From NCBI GenBank assembly GCA_016871895.1, contig VHBO01000014.1, forward strand, positions 1-44,698: a stretch of DNA of 44,698 nucleotides, written 5' to 3'. Under the pieces are notes generated by a model, which searched no databases, had not been told where the DNA came from, and was given only the letters and a program-made list of their open reading frames with translations. Below are positions 33,624 to 40,809 of this stretch, piece after piece (the first letter of the stretch is position 1; every line of letters begins with the position of its first letter). The translations under genes and the position numbers were made by a program. Source of the stretch: Gemmatimonadota bacterium (lineage in GTDB: Bacteria; Gemmatimonadota; Gemmatimonadetes; Gemmatimonadales; Gemmatimonadaceae).

Positions 33624-36068
33624 GTGAGACCCCACCGCCTCCTCGTCCTCTGCCTCGCCCTCGTCCTCGCCGGCGCCGGTTGCGCAGGTGACGGATCCAC
33701 GGGGCTCATCGCATCGGACGGTCCCGGCGCCCTCGACGGCGAACTCCGGGTCCGCCGCTGGTCGGACGCCCGCGCCTGGCCCACGGGCCGAGTCCCCGCC
33801 GCCGGCGATACGGTCGTCATCCCCGCCGGCACCCTGATGCGGCTCGATGTCTCGCCGCCCGCGCTGGCCGGCCTCGACATCCAGGGCGTCGTCGAGTTCA
33901 ACCGCGACGAGGACCTCTCGCTCAGCACCGGCTTCATCCGCATCGAGGGCGCCCTCCGCATCGGCACCCTGCAGGCCCCATACACCAAGCGCGCCACCAT
34001 CACCCTCACCGGCCCGACCACCGGCGATGCCATCCCGGGGATGGGCACCCGCGTGATCGGTGTCTTCCCCGGCGGCGAGCTCACGATCATCGGCGAGACG
34101 CGCACCGCCTGGACTCGGCTCGATGCGTCTGCCCTCCCCGGGGCGCGCACCCTCACGATGCGCGACGACATCGACTGGCGTGCCGGGGACCGCATCGTCA
34201 TCGCCCCGTCGGGATTTGAACCGACGCAAGCCGAGCAGCGGCGCATCGGTGCCGTGAGCGGCCGCACCATCACGCTGGAAACCGGCCTGCAGCATCCGCA
34301 CTACGGCGACCTGCAGCAGATCGCGGGACGCACGGTCGACGAACGCGCCGAGGTCGGACTCCTGACGCGGAACATCCGCATCCAGGGGGCCGGCACCGGG
34401 GTCGTCGACGGCGTTCCCGTCTCCCCCGACGGGATCGGCGGGCACATCATGATCCTCGCGGGGGCCACCGCGTCCGTGCAGGGCGTCGAGCTCGCGAACA
34501 TGGGGCAACGCGGCAAGCTCGGGCACTACCCGATCCATTGGCATCTGGCCGGCGCCGTGCCGACGCAGTTCATCCGGAACAGCGCGATCTGGCGGAGCAA
34601 CAACCGCTGCGTCACCGTGCACGGCACCAAGCAGCTCGAGGTGCGTGACAACGTCTGCTACGACCACCTCGGCCACGGCTACTTCCTCGAGGACGGCGGC
34701 GAGACGCAGAACGCGCTCCACCGCAACCTCGGTGTCCTCTCGCGGCGTCCCGCCGTCGCCGATCGGCTCCTCCCGAGCGACGATCGCCCCGCCACCTTCT
34801 GGGTGACCAACCCCGACAACAGCCTCATCGGGAACGTCGCCGCCGGCTCTGACGCCTTCGGCTTCTGGTATGCGCTCCCCGACAATCCGCGCGGATTCTC
34901 CGCCGGGCAGCCCGACCGCCCGAACCGCACGCCACTCCTCGCCTTCACGAACAACGTCGCGCACTCCAATCGGCAGACCGGGCTCCACGTCGATGACGGT
35001 CCGCTCGCCGACGGCACCACCGCCACGACATCATATCAACCGCGCGCCGTCCCCTCGCAGATCGGCTCCGCCGCCGTCCCCGCATACTTCATGGGGTTCA
35101 CCGCGTACAAGAACAGTGGGCGCGGCGTCTGGCTCCGCGGCCGCGATCACTTCCTGAGTGAGGCCGTACTCGCCGACAACGGCATCGGCGCCACCTTCGC
35201 GAGCGCGATGAGCTACCTCACGAGCTCCCTCGTCGTCGGGCGCACCGCGAACAACGTCACCACGCGCGACCTCTACCGCGGCTTCGAGTTCTACGACGGC
35301 CCAGTCGGTGCGCGCGATGTCACCTTCGCCGGCTTCAGCGGGAGCGGGATCATCCCGTGGAGCGCGCTCGGCTTCAACCGGAACGGTGGCGGCGGCAACG
35401 CCTTCGCGCTGAGTACTCTCAACGGCGCGCAGAATCTCACGTTCATCGAGTCGAACGTCGTCTACATTGAGACCCCGGTCCGCACGAAGGACGGCGATAA
35501 GGCGGCGGTCTTCCAGGATCTCACCGGCTCCGTCACCGGGACCACCGGCCGCTGGGTCACCGCCAACACCCCCTTCCTGACGACCAGCGAGTGCACTCTG
35601 CGCGGCGCCTGGAACGCGCAGATCTGCCCCGGCCCGTACCTGCGCGCCGCCGTCGAGGGAAGCGGTACCTCTATGCCGATCGTCCCCGTCGACATCGTGC
35701 GCGACGGCGGCGCGACGGAGCGCTTCGTCGGTTCCGGGACGTCGACGAGCCTCGTGATCTTCGCGGCGATGCCGAGCCGGCGCTATGACCTGACGCTCGG
35801 ACAGTTCCCGACGACGCTCACCCTCCGCCTGCAGGAGGCGCGGGCCGGGGAGTGGCTCCTCTTCTCGGTCGGGTTACCCGGGCGGCCTGTCTCGGTGCTG
35901 AGCGGGAGCACCGCCGTCCCCGAGGTCGCGACCGCCGCGCTCGTCGCGACGGAGAGCACGATGGCGTTCGCGTGGGATCCGGGGCAGCAACGGCTCCACG
36001 TGAAGGTCCTCGTCACGTCGCCCACCTCCACCACGCAGGGACAGGTCACCATCCGCATCCGCCCCTGA
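33624..36068 (+). CDS. G8-domain, beta-helix surface lipoprotein resembling CEMIP-type hyaluronidases
   Basis: 814 residues from the GTG at 33624, which gives a compact lipoprotein signal with lipobox LAGAGC (Cys20); an ATG at 33549 gives a 25-residue extension. Residues about 45-165 are a G8 domain: WSDARAWPTGRVPAAGDTVV, LDVSPPALAGLDIQG, LRIGTLQAPYTKRATITL. Then EVGLLTRNIRIQG and a right-handed beta-helix with LGHYPIHWHLAGAV, NRCVTVHGTKQLEVRDNV and YDHLGHGYFLEDGGE. This order is the one seen in animal CEMIP/TMEM2 hyaluronan-degrading proteins. The C-terminal 150 residues are beta-rich and unassigned. Probably surface-exposed polysaccharide binding or cleavage; the enzyme activity is inferred from resemblance only. 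Confidence 0.8.
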   Translation: MRPHRLLVLCLALVLAGAGCAGDGSTGLIASDGPGALDGELRVRRWSDARAWPTGRVPAAGDTVVIPAGTLMRLDVSPPALAGLDIQGVVEFNRDEDLSLSTGFIRIEGALRIGTLQAPYTKRATITLTGPTTGDAIPGMGTRVIGVFPGGELTIIGETRTAWTRLDASALPGARTLTMRDDIDWRAGDRIVIAPSGFEPTQAEQRRIGAVSGRTITLETGLQHPHYGDLQQIAGRTVDERAEVGLLTRNIRIQGAGTGVVDGVPVSPDGIGGHIMILAGATASVQGVELANMGQRGKLGHYPIHWHLAGAVPTQFIRNSAIWRSNNRCVTVHGTKQLEVRDNVCYDHLGHGYFLEDGGETQNALHRNLGVLSRRPAVADRLLPSDDRPATFWVTNPDNSLIGNVAAGSDAFGFWYALPDNPRGFSAGQPDRPNRTPLLAFTNNVAHSNRQTGLHVDDGPLADGTTATTSYQPRAVPSQIGSAAVPAYFMGFTAYKNSGRGVWLRGRDHFLSEAVLADNGIGATFASAMSYLTSSLVVGRTANNVTTRDLYRGFEFYDGPVGARDVTFAGFSGSGIIPWSALGFNRNGGGGNAFALSTLNGAQNLTFIESNVVYIETPVRTKDGDKAAVFQDLTGSVTGTTGRWVTANTPFLTTSECTLRGAWNAQICPGPYLRAAVEGSGTSMPIVPVDIVRDGGATERFVGSGTSTSLVIFAAMPSRRYDLTLGQFPTTLTLRLQEARAGEWLLFSVGLPGRPVSVLSGSTAVPEVATAALVATESTMAFAWDPGQQRLHVKVLVTSPTSTTQGQVTIRIRP

Positions 36069-36086
36069 CGGCGGAAGGCGATTCCG

Positions 36087-36770
36087 TCAGCGACGACGGG
36101 CGCTCAGGTCCGCCTGATACGCCTCGATCTTCCGGACGTAGCCCAACGTCTCTCGGTAGCGCCAACGCGGCACGGTCGGCGCGATCCCTTCAATATGCCC
36201 CCATCGTGGCATCCCGTCGACCATCCCCTGCGCCATCTTCACGGCACGACCGATCGTACCTTCTCCCGCGTTGTACGACCCAAACATGAAGGCGAAGCGG
36301 TCCTCGACGACCCCCTGGCGTTCCCAGAGCCGCCAGAGATGGCGGTCGTGCATGATGCCAGCCGCGATGTTCCACTCCGGATCGTCGATCGTGCCGAATC
36401 CGCTCTGCCGGCTGCGGATGGCCTGATAGGTCGCGGGCATCAGCTGCATGATGCCGCGCGCCCCGACGTAGCTCGTCGCCGCACTGTCGAGGTTGCTCTC
36501 TGCCAGCCCCTGCGCCTTGAACCAACGCCAGTCGAACGCGGCACCGAAGAAGCGCTTGGAGTACCGACGGAAGGTCTCGTCGTAGCGACTGGTGACACGC
36601 CGGGTCTGCCGGACACGCGCCGCGGAGGGGGCCGTCGATGGGGATGTCGATGGGACAGCGGCGGATGCCACCGCGGTCGCCGCCGTCCCGGCGGAACCAC
36701 CCACCACCGGCTGCGCCATCGGCACCTCCGCGAGGAGCAACGCCAGTGCGACGGCACGCAGGAGGCGCAT
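36087..36770 (-). CDS. Lytic transglycosylase, SLT domain, exported
   Basis: 227 residues from the ATG at 36770. A signal peptide (LLRAVALALLLAEVPMAQ) and a Ser/Thr/Ala-rich linker precede the lysozyme-like domain: WFKAQGLAESNLD with the catalytic Glu of the ES motif, YVGARGIMQLMPATY, IAAGIMHDRHLWRL and FGSYNAGEGTIGRAV (the YNAG motif). It cleaves the glycan strand of peptidoglycan with anhydro-MurNAc formation. It resembles the MltF catalytic module without its solute-binding part. It lies 2 bases after the DUF350 gene. Confidence 0.92.
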   Translation of the reverse strand: MRLLRAVALALLLAEVPMAQPVVGGSAGTAATAVASAAVPSTSPSTAPSAARVRQTRRVTSRYDETFRRYSKRFFGAAFDWRWFKAQGLAESNLDSAATSYVGARGIMQLMPATYQAIRSRQSGFGTIDDPEWNIAAGIMHDRHLWRLWERQGVVEDRFAFMFGSYNAGEGTIGRAVKMAQGMVDGMPRWGHIEGIAPTVPRWRYRETLGYVRKIEAYQADLSARRR

Positions 36771-36772
36771 CG

Positions 36773-36976
36773 TCAGTTCAGGGCCTGTCCGACGACGAGC
36801 GCGATGGCGATGAACAACGCGCCGATGAAGATCGCCACCGCGATGTTGCCACGCCGGAGCTCCTCCGGAAAATCCACCTGCGGCGTCAGGTGGTCGAAGA
36901 CGCGATACGTCACCCACATCAGGACGACACCGAGGATCGCATAGGCGAAATTGAGGCTGAGGATGCTCATCTCCAT
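36773..36976 (-). CDS. Small DUF350 membrane protein
   Basis: 67 residues from the ATG at 36976; 36970 is an alternative. Two membrane helices (NFAYAILGVVLMWVTYRVFD and NIAVAIFIGALFIAIALVVG) separated by an acidic TPQVDFPEELRRG loop match one DUF350 unit; many members have two. The function is unknown. The ATG follows the stop of the upstream serine hydrolase by one base, so the two are probably translated together. Confidence 0.85.
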   Translation of the reverse strand: MEMSILSLNFAYAILGVVLMWVTYRVFDHLTPQVDFPEELRRGNIAVAIFIGALFIAIALVVGQALN

Positions 36977-36977
36977 T

Positions 36978-38222
36978 TTAACGCTCCGTCGAGGAAGGTG
37001 AAGTCGTCCGGGATGGCTGGGCATCATCCGTGGCCGCCTGCTCCGCATCAATCAGCGCCCGCACCTGCGCATAGAACTGCTCGCGCCGATCCGGCTCCGG
37101 CCCCAACGACGCACGCGTCCAATTGGAGTTCGTCGCGATCACGAGTCTCCGCGCCGGGTCGATATAAATCCCCTGCCCATAGATCCCCTGCGCCGCGACC
37201 GGCCCATCGTCGTACGTCCACCACTGGTACCCGTACCCGCGCCCGGGCTCGCCGATCTCTTGGTGCTTCACCGTCGCCTGCGCGAACCAGTCCGCCGGCA
37301 CGATCTGCCGCCCACCGACGTTCCCGTTCGCTAGGACGAAGAGCCCCATCCGCGCATAGTCACGCGTCGTGGCCTGAAGGCAGCACCCGGCGATCTCGTG
37401 TCCCGTCTTCCCCAACAGCCACGTCGCCTCGGCTTCCATCCCCGCCGGATGCCAGAGCTTCTCCTCGAGGTACTGCGCGAGCGGCTTCCGGGTGGCCGAT
37501 GACACCAGCACGCCGATGAGGTTCGTCTCGCCCGTGTTGTAGTGCCACACCGTGCCCGGCGGATGTGCGCGCGGGAGGGTGCGCATATAGCTCACCGTCG
37601 CGTCCATCCCGGGCGTCGGCTTCGCATTGTTGAACTTCGCGACGTCCGCCTCGGGGTCTTCGTAGTCCTCGTTCCAGCGCACGCCCGAGGTCATCGTGAG
37701 GAGCTGGCGGATGGTGACGTCGTCGTACGCCGAGCCGCGGAGATCGGGGATGTACCGGCTGACCGTGTCGTCGAGACTCTTGATGAAGCCGTCTTGGATC
37801 GCCGCGCCCACCAGCGTCGACGTGAACGACTTGGCAACTGAGAAACTCGTCCAGCGCCCGGTGGCACTGAAGCCGAGCCCGTAGCGCTCCACGCGGACCT
37901 TCCCGTCCTGCACGATCACGAGGCCGGTGGTGTTCTGCACCTTCATATAGTCGTCGAGCCCCGGGATCTCGAGCGGCGCCCCCGCGGGGAGCGCGAGCGG
38001 CGTGGGCGACGGCGAGATGCGGGACGCCTTGGCGAGGATCGGCAGGCGGTCGAGCGCACGGAAGGCGGCCTCGCGCTGCGATTGGCTCCAGCTCAGGACA
38101 TCCCGGTCGGTGGGGAACGTCGCGAGGAGTCCGCGGGTCTCGGCGTCAAGGGTGCCGTACCAGAGGCCGCCGCCCACAAGGAGGCAACCGGCGGAGGCGA
38201 GGGCGAGGGCGCGGAGGCGCAT
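36978..38222 (-). CDS. Class-C beta-lactamase-like serine hydrolase
   Basis: 414 residues. The N-terminal helix (ALALASAGCLLVGGGLWYG) is a signal or anchor. The catalytic motif SVAK is at 128-131, followed by the TMTSGVRWNEDYEDPEAD segment, WHYNTGETN with the second-motif Tyr, and RGYGYQWWTYDDGPVA with YGQG in place of the usual KTG/HxG. This pattern resembles 6-aminohexanoate-dimer hydrolase (NylB)-like esterases and amidases. Substrate unknown. It leads the group with DUF350 and the transglycosylase, so an envelope role is likely (inference). Confidence 0.87.
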   Translation of the reverse strand: MRLRALALASAGCLLVGGGLWYGTLDAETRGLLATFPTDRDVLSWSQSQREAAFRALDRLPILAKASRISPSPTPLALPAGAPLEIPGLDDYMKVQNTTGLVIVQDGKVRVERYGLGFSATGRWTSFSVAKSFTSTLVGAAIQDGFIKSLDDTVSRYIPDLRGSAYDDVTIRQLLTMTSGVRWNEDYEDPEADVAKFNNAKPTPGMDATVSYMRTLPRAHPPGTVWHYNTGETNLIGVLVSSATRKPLAQYLEEKLWHPAGMEAEATWLLGKTGHEIAGCCLQATTRDYARMGLFVLANGNVGGRQIVPADWFAQATVKHQEIGEPGRGYGYQWWTYDDGPVAAQGIYGQGIYIDPARRLVIATNSNWTRASLGPEPDRREQFYAQVRALIDAEQAATDDAQPSRTTSPSSTER

Positions 38223-38225
38223 CGG

Positions 38226-38285
38226 TCAGTGCGCTCCGAAATACACGATGTTCGGCGCGTCCGAGCGCGCCACGATGAGACCCAT
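38226..38285 (-). CDS. Possible 19-residue leader peptide
   Basis: ATG at 38285 with a GAGGA site 7 bases upstream and a stop at 38226-38228, four bases before the serine hydrolase ATG. The peptide is MGLIVARSDAPNIVYFGAH. Good ribosome site and placement suggest translation, but such short frames also arise by chance. Confidence 0.3.
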   Translation of the reverse strand: MGLIVARSDAPNIVYFGAH

Positions 38286-38319
38286 CAGTCAGTCCTCGTT
38301 CAGATCTGCGATGGTGGTG

Positions 38320-39054
38320 TCATAATACCCTGCCGGGAGATTCCACTGCACCGTCGATCGCCCACGCCACCACCGCCTCGAGGGACTCGAAAGGCCGCCA
38401 TGCCGGATCGTCCGGACGATGGATGATAATCGAACTGTCTCGATGCCGATCGATCACCGGCCACTGTACGTCGAGGATGGCACGCGCGATGTCGAGATGA
38501 AAACCGGCTTGGTCATCCGCTTGGAATTCGAAGATCGGGATGAGCTCCCGCCCGTCACGATGCGAGAACTGCCAGCGTCGCCAACGCGGATTCGGCTCTC
38601 CGGTGAGAGTCTGAACCAATGTTCCATCAGGCACCCAGGCTTCCTCGCGCAGACCGGGAATATCTTCCACGGTATCGATGTCGATCAACAATTGGAACAT
38701 CGCGTCGTCGTCAGCGATGCTCAGCCCTTGAAGCTCGACGCACATCGGACCGCTCATGAAATTGCCGAGAACCACCCACGGTACATACCAGCACACCTTC
38801 TTCCATTTATGAAACGGCTCGAAGACCGTCTCGATTTCGGGTGGTCGCCACACCGGAACGATGCGATCTTGCCGGATACGAGCACAGATCGCATCGCATA
38901 CCGCTCGGGTCAGGACGGGATGTGGGAGCCCGTCCACGACAGAAGAGTCCAGCCGCTGGCTCCTGATGAGCGAAGCGAACGTTGCGAGGCGCGCGCAACT
39001 GCGCATCGCGGCGGTCTCCCACTCCTCCGGCAGTCGTGGTCCGCTGACAATCAT
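38320..39054 (-). CDS. Protein of unknown function, accessory region
   Basis: 244 residues from ATG 39054, preceded by a strong ribosome site (GGGAGG at about 39062-39067). No signal peptide or clear membrane helix. It is rich in Trp and acidic residues; the middle is WKKVCWYVPWVVLGNFMSG, and the C-terminal part has PRWRRWQFSHRDGRELIPIF and ends with a helix (FESLEAVVAWAIDG). I do not recognise a family. Local GC is clearly lower than in the housekeeping genes. It lies downstream of a YbjN-like gene, with a hairpin between them. Confidence 0.7.
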   Translation of the reverse strand: MIVSGPRLPEEWETAAMRSCARLATFASLIRSQRLDSSVVDGLPHPVLTRAVCDAICARIRQDRIVPVWRPPEIETVFEPFHKWKKVCWYVPWVVLGNFMSGPMCVELQGLSIADDDAMFQLLIDIDTVEDIPGLREEAWVPDGTLVQTLTGEPNPRWRRWQFSHRDGRELIPIFEFQADDQAGFHLDIARAILDVQWPVIDRHRDSSIIIHRPDDPAWRPFESLEAVVAWAIDGAVESPGRVL

Positions 39055-39076
39055 CGATGCTCCCTCCCGTTGACAT

Positions 39077-39110
39077 CCGCGGGGGAGCGGCTGACGCCAC
39101 TCCCCCGCGG
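39077..39110. terminator. 11-bp perfect stem-loop between two accessory genes
   Basis: CCGCGGGGGAG at 39077-39087 pairs exactly with 39100-39110; the loop is 12 bases. It lies after the stop of the YbjN-like gene (minus strand) and just before the ribosome site of the next gene. No T-run. It may be a partial terminator or RNA processing site. Confidence 0.55.
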
Positions 39111-39148
39111 TCTCCCCACCGGTCGTCACAGCACCGGCGTGACTTATC

Positions 39149-39565
39149 TCAGAAGCGATCCTTCTGGCCGTTCGGTTCGACGATCTTCTCGAGTTCATCC
39201 GCTTCCTTCGCGACGAGATTCACGAGAGCGAAGAACAGCCGCGGGCTCACGCCGTTCGGGTTGAGATCATAACTCACCGTCACCATGCCGCGCTGGATCC
39301 TCACGGCACCGGCCTTCCTGCCCGCCATTCCCTGCAGCAGCTTGAGAGCCTTCCCCGCATCGAGCTCGGTCTCGAAGCAGATCGGCGACGAGATGTCGAA
39401 ATCAATGTAATCGGTCCCCTCGAACGTGTCCGGATCCGCATCAATGAAAACCAGTTGCGTGCGGCCGTCTGCGAACGAAAACACGACCTTGATCAATCCT
39501 CCGTCCTCGGTGATGGAGTACTTCAGCCCGCTCTGCTCCACCAGCGTCTTGATCTTTTGATGCAT
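39149..39565 (-). CDS. YbjN/type III chaperone-like fold protein
   Basis: 138 residues. The alternating helix-strand pattern (MHQKIKTLVEQSGLKY, GGLIKVVFSFADGRTQLVF, ETELDAGKALKLLQGMAG, GMVTVSYDLNPNGVS and a C-terminal helix FALVNLVAKEADELEKI) matches the YbjN/Tir-chaperone fold, which binds partner proteins. The role is unknown. GAGGA lies 10 bases upstream of the ATG. A 25-codon open frame ends 3 bases before the start. Lower GC than the window average. Confidence 0.6.
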   Translation of the reverse strand: MHQKIKTLVEQSGLKYSITEDGGLIKVVFSFADGRTQLVFIDADPDTFEGTDYIDFDISSPICFETELDAGKALKLLQGMAGRKAGAVRIQRGMVTVSYDLNPNGVSPRLFFALVNLVAKEADELEKIVEPNGQKDRF

Positions 39566-39568
39566 AGT

Positions 39569-39646
39569 TCAGAATCCTCGTTGAAGAAGGGGGTGGCAGT
39601 TAATCATTGCAGTGATCGGCCCGTCCTGCAAGGCAACGAACAGCAT
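39569..39646 (-). CDS. Possible 25-residue upstream peptide
   Basis: ATG at 39646 with GGGAG about 8 bases upstream; stop at 39569-39571, three bases before the YbjN-like gene. The peptide begins MLFVALQDGPITAM. Placement allows coupled translation. The rest of the 182-base gap (39566-39747) holds a CGTTATT direct repeat near 39670 and no other gene that I can see. Confidence 0.3.
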   Translation of the reverse strand: MLFVALQDGPITAMINCHPLLQRGF

Positions 39647-39747
39647 CACCAGCTCCCGAGTTGTGAGAAATAACGCTCAATAACGGCTCGGGTGCTCACG
39701 CCACTCGGCCTCGATAGCGGTTTGACATGTGGGGCGCGCCGTGGCGC

Positions 39748-40809
39748 TCACGTGATCGCTCCTTTGTTGAACAGGGATGCATCGAGGGATGCATCGAAGA
39801 CCTGCTGATCCGTGGTGACGACAGCGTTAGGGGCGGCGCTGACGGCACCGAGGATTCCGTCCGCCCGCTCGGGATCCCACGCACCGATCGGCGGATGACC
39901 GAGGGACTCCTTGCCGAGATCACGACAGACTACGGGAATCACACGACGGAGGACGGCGTCGGCGAAGGCGATCGAGACGGCAGACCAAGGAGGGCGTGCT
40001 GCCCCGTGCGAGAGACGCACCTCCTCCCGACCGCCCAGCAACACCACCACCGACATCTCCACCCCAGCGCCATCGCGCTCCTGCTCGAGCCGGTGTCCGG
40101 CCCACTGGTCCCAGGGGCGGAAGGCATATGACAACGGTTCGGCGGACGGCGTCCAGTCCGGCGCCCACCATCCGTCGCGGCAGAAGACGACGGCGCCCAC
40201 AGCGATCGCGGACCCACTACGGAGGGTCACGGGCGAGCTGTACCAGAGCGGTCCTCGCCCGTCCCAGTCGTAGACCGATGCCGTCGCGGCCTCGAATCGC
40301 GGCCACGTCATCGTCGTGCCATCAGCCGAGATCACGAGCGCATCGGTGCCGCGGCAATCGGCCGTCACCTCGATCCATTCCGGCGCCCCATCCACCTCGG
40401 CGACCAGCCGGTCGGCCGCGGATGGGTCCCGTTCGACCCCGAGCAGGTGTGCCACCAGATCACCGGCGGGCGGGGATGCCTGCGGGGATGCCGCTGGCGA
40501 TGCACCCGTGCGGTCCGACTCCCGCAGCGCCGGTATGCCTGCCAGTCGCTCATATTCATCCGGCGCCGCACGGACCACCTCGGCGTCCGTGTCGAGTCTG
40601 AAGCGGAGCACATCGTCACTGTCGGCGTCGACTAACGCATCGCCGATTCGGAGGCCGGCCTCAGCCATCGCCGTCCGGATGCGGTCGACCACCTTGACGC
40701 CGCGCCGCTTGGCGCCGAACCACTCCAACAATTCGCGCAACGGGACCTCGACCGCCTCTTCAGACTCCAGTCGGCGCCGCAACGCCGTGAGATGCGATAC
40801 CGCGGTCAT
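39748..40809 (-). CDS. 353-residue partner protein of the large helicase
   Basis: The ATG at 40809 overlaps the helicase stop (ATGA at 40806-40809). The first 65 residues (VEVPLRELLEWFGAKRRG, VVDRIRTAMAEAGL, DVLRFRL) resemble a short helix-rich module that I recall at the N-terminus of other restriction- or defence-type proteins, possibly DNA-binding. A linker with a repeated Ala-Ser-Pro (ASPAASPQASPP) follows, then a domain of about 220 residues with VYDWDGRGPLWYSS, GWWAPDWTPSAEPLSYAF and VVVLLGGREEVRLSHG, which I cannot assign. No signal peptide or membrane helix. Tight coupling to the helicase suggests that the two act together. Confidence 0.75.
   Translation of the reverse strand: MTAVSHLTALRRRLESEEAVEVPLRELLEWFGAKRRGVKVVDRIRTAMAEAGLRIGDALVDADSDDVLRFRLDTDAEVVRAAPDEYERLAGIPALRESDRTGASPAASPQASPPAGDLVAHLLGVERDPSAADRLVAEVDGAPEWIEVTADCRGTDALVISADGTTMTWPRFEAATASVYDWDGRGPLWYSSPVTLRSGSAIAVGAVVFCRDGWWAPDWTPSAEPLSYAFRPWDQWAGHRLEQERDGAGVEMSVVVLLGGREEVRLSHGAARPPWSAVSIAFADAVLRRVIPVVCRDLGKESLGHPPIGAWDPERADGILGAVSAAPNAVVTTDQQVFDASLDASLFNKGAIT
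39774..39797. repeat. 12-bp tandem repeat at the 3' end of the partner gene
   Basis: GGGATGCATCGA twice in a row. On the minus strand it encodes a doubled Leu-Asp-Ala-Ser near the C-terminus, in frame. Confidence 0.85.
40471..40506. repeat. Degenerate 12-bp tandem repeat in the partner gene linker
   Basis: Three 12-base units sharing a GATGC core (40471, 40483, 40495). On the minus strand they encode the repeated Ala-Ser-Pro linker between the two domains. Confidence 0.65.

Noticed and set aside
39566-39747. Promoter for the YbjN-like gene (TTGCAG and AATGAT, 17 bases apart)
   Set aside because: Both hexamers match the consensus poorly and overlap the possible 25-codon frame, so I do not list it.
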